Positions 14,770 to 15,902 of a stretch of 15,902 bases of DNA are shown here, one piece after another. The notes beneath the pieces were generated by a model. It saw only the letters and a program-made list of their open reading frames with translations, was not told where the DNA came from and did not search any database. The translations under genes and the position numbers were made by a program. Every line of letters begins with the position of its first letter. Positions within the stretch are counted from its first letter, which is position 1. The DNA comes from JBKBXU01 sp046313675 (GTDB lineage Bacteria; Bacteroidota; Bacteroidia; Cytophagales; Cytophagaceae), in contig JBKBXU010000075.1 of the NCBI GenBank assembly GCA_046313675.1, positions 1 to 15,902 of the forward strand, written 5' to 3'.

Positions 14770-15717
14770 CTATACTAGTAGTCCTAATTGCTTATACCTT
14801 CTCTCAAGCAACTCATTATAGGCGCATTTCATATCATTTGACAGGAACGATTGATTAATCCAATCCAATGCACTTGATCTATTCTTTATCATTCTATTGA
14901 AGGCACCTGTGATCTGTTTAGGCGTCATTTCCAATACTTCTCCTAATTGTTCAAAATGCTCCCTCTTCAACTTTTTTTTCTTTCCAGCTAATGTTAATGC
15001 AAGTTCTTCCGTATCTTCTGGCAGTACGATTGCAGCATTCAAAAGATCGTATACTGGAGACAAGACCCAACCAGAAGGACTTTCAATCATTGAGAAGTTC
15101 TTCAGGTGCATGTCATTATTCCCGGTTAAAAAGCAGAAAAGAGCCAAGTCAAAGTAAAAGATTTTATCAAGCAAAGTGTTGCCAGAATAGCTACCCAATG
15201 CTTTTCCAACTTTCTCCATGGAACTTTTATACTTATCAAATGCTTCCGTGATTTGAAACATATCTATCATGTGGATCTTTTTTCCAGTCTCATTCCGGTC
15301 AACCCTCTTTGTTATATAGGACAGTTCTCCGGATGCTAATCGAATTAACGAGGAAGGTACTACCCGAATTCCATAAGATTCTGCCATTCGCATTGTTATA
15401 TGTTCGTTTTCTGGCATTTCGGGAAACCTATCAGAAGGTGGCTTGAGAATATAGTGCCCACCTAATGCCCCAACTACAATTAACCGTGCATCTGAATTCT
15501 CCTTGGTTTTTTTTACTAAGGACAAAGATAGTTTTGGCTGAACACCAGGGACAGCAATGCTTCGCTCTACTACATTTTTTGCAAGCTCATCCATTTGGTC
15601 AAGCGAATATTCTAATTCCGGGGGAGTTGGTGTTCCAAAGAAATCCATTGAACACCTCTCGTGAAAATCCAATTTATTATCGACTGGTTTGTAACAATAT
15701 AGACATTTATGCTCCAT
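14770..15717 (-). CDS. hipA: HipA-C domain serine/threonine kinase toxin (HipT-like) with N-terminal Cys/His knuckle
   Basis: The protein has 315 residues against about 440 for E. coli HipA, because the N-subdomain is encoded separately by the overlapping upstream gene, as in HipBST systems. It begins with Cys5-x2-Cys8...His19-x2-Cys22, a probable zinc knuckle. Kinase features follow: Gly-rich loop PGVQPKLSL (57-65), ATP-contacting Lys92 (YILKPPS), catalytic loop GNNDMHLKN (199-207, Asp202 and Asn207) and metal-binding Asp224 (SPVYDLLNAA). Family members phosphorylate aminoacyl-tRNA synthetases (GltX for HipA, TrpS for HipT) and stop translation. At the Gly-rich-loop positions where HipA Ser150 and the HipT serines are autophosphorylated, this protein has Ala55 and Pro57; the nearest serine is Ser53. 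All other catalytic residues look intact. Confidence 0.9.
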   Translation of the reverse strand: MEHKCLYCYKPVDNKLDFHERCSMDFFGTPTPPELEYSLDQMDELAKNVVERSIAVPGVQPKLSLSLVKKTKENSDARLIVVGALGGHYILKPPSDRFPEMPENEHITMRMAESYGIRVVPSSLIRLASGELSYITKRVDRNETGKKIHMIDMFQITEAFDKYKSSMEKVGKALGSYSGNTLLDKIFYFDLALFCFLTGNNDMHLKNFSMIESPSGWVLSPVYDLLNAAIVLPEDTEELALTLAGKKKKLKREHFEQLGEVLEMTPKQITGAFNRMIKNRSSALDWINQSFLSNDMKCAYNELLERRYKQLGLLV

Positions 15718-15902
15718 CTTCTTCCGTTATTGGCATCACACTCACAGCACCGATGCAGTTTTGACAACAAGCCAGAAGTAATCCCATGCGGTCATTTTTA
15801 TTTATCTTCCAGCTTTCGGAAGCAATATCTAACAACCATCCTTCCGGGATCAATCCCTCAAAAAATGGAAAGAGTCGCTTCTCTGTATATGGTTTATATG
15901 TA
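15707..15902 (-). CDS. HipA N-terminal subdomain protein (HipS-like), 3' part only
   Basis: The frame enters from the right edge and ends at TAA 15707-15709, overlapping the kinase ATG by 11 nt. The 64 visible codons read YKPYTEKRLFPFFEGLIPEG, then WLLDIASESWKINKND, LLLACCQNCIGAVSVMP and a short acidic tail. This is the HipA N-subdomain pattern (PFFEGLxPEG ... GAVxV), here a stand-alone protein. In E. coli O127 HipBST, the equivalent HipS is the antitoxin that blocks HipT. The 5' end and the expected HTH (HipB-like) gene lie beyond the window. Confidence 0.85.
   Translation of the reverse strand, partial: TYKPYTEKRLFPFFEGLIPEGWLLDIASESWKINKNDRMGLLLACCQNCIGAVSVMPITEEDGA

Noticed and set aside
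14897..15251. Two overlapping 86-codon plus-strand frames
   Set aside because: Both are antisense to the kinase core of the HipA-like gene, which carries intact catalytic motifs.
1..15902. CRISPR array, tRNA or rRNA genes
   Set aside because: No regularly spaced direct repeats, tRNA cloverleaf or rRNA-like sequence was seen on either strand.

Overview
The window looks like chromosomal DNA of a Bacteroidota bacterium. The base composition is AT-rich, and start codons lack Shine-Dalgarno sequences and sit behind A/T-rich leaders. Two large exported LamG-type proteins are present, one with a complete type IX secretion (T9SS) C-terminal sorting domain. There is also a decayed RAYT transposase of the kind common in this phylum. 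I cannot place it below phylum.

Layout. (1) 1-6656, minus strand: a single reading frame that stays open from its start to the window edge (at least 2,218 residues). It encodes a giant exported mosaic protein with a signal peptide, four fibronectin-III-like units, two LamG/jelly-roll domains, carboxypeptidase-regulatory-like beta-sandwiches and two Ser/Thr-rich amphipathic blocks. Its C-terminus lies outside the window. (2) 6657-7962: a gene-poor stretch with weak, unidentified coding remnants on both strands. (3) 7963-9813, plus strand: a complete 616-residue LamG protein with a T9SS type A sorting domain, followed by a hairpin. (4) 12651-9888, minus strand: a tight co-directional cluster of a Crp/Fnr-type regulator, an alpha/beta-hydrolase lipoprotein, a CPBP/CAAX-type intramembrane protease overlapping it by 11 nt, and a small membrane protein broken by two frameshifts. 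(5) 13393-12917, minus strand: an unrecognised three-helix membrane protein. (6) 13.5-14.5 kb: a RAYT (REP-associated tyrosine transposase) pseudogene, nearly full length but shifted in frame about six times. Three REP-like palindromes flank it, and a perfect 15-bp hairpin lies downstream. (7) 15902-14770, minus strand: a split HipA toxin-antitoxin kinase. The end of a HipA N-subdomain (HipS-like) gene overlaps by 11 nt a HipA-C kinase that carries an N-terminal Cys/His knuckle.

How the parts relate. The two LamG proteins are divergently transcribed cell-surface or secreted proteins. The Crp/Fnr-hydrolase-CPBP genes look like one transcription unit for an envelope-located function. The Hip genes look like a HipBST-type toxin-antitoxin module whose HTH gene should lie just beyond the right edge. 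RAYT decay, REP-like palindromes and gene fragments show that the 6.7-8.0 kb and 13.4-14.8 kb stretches are accessory, eroding DNA.
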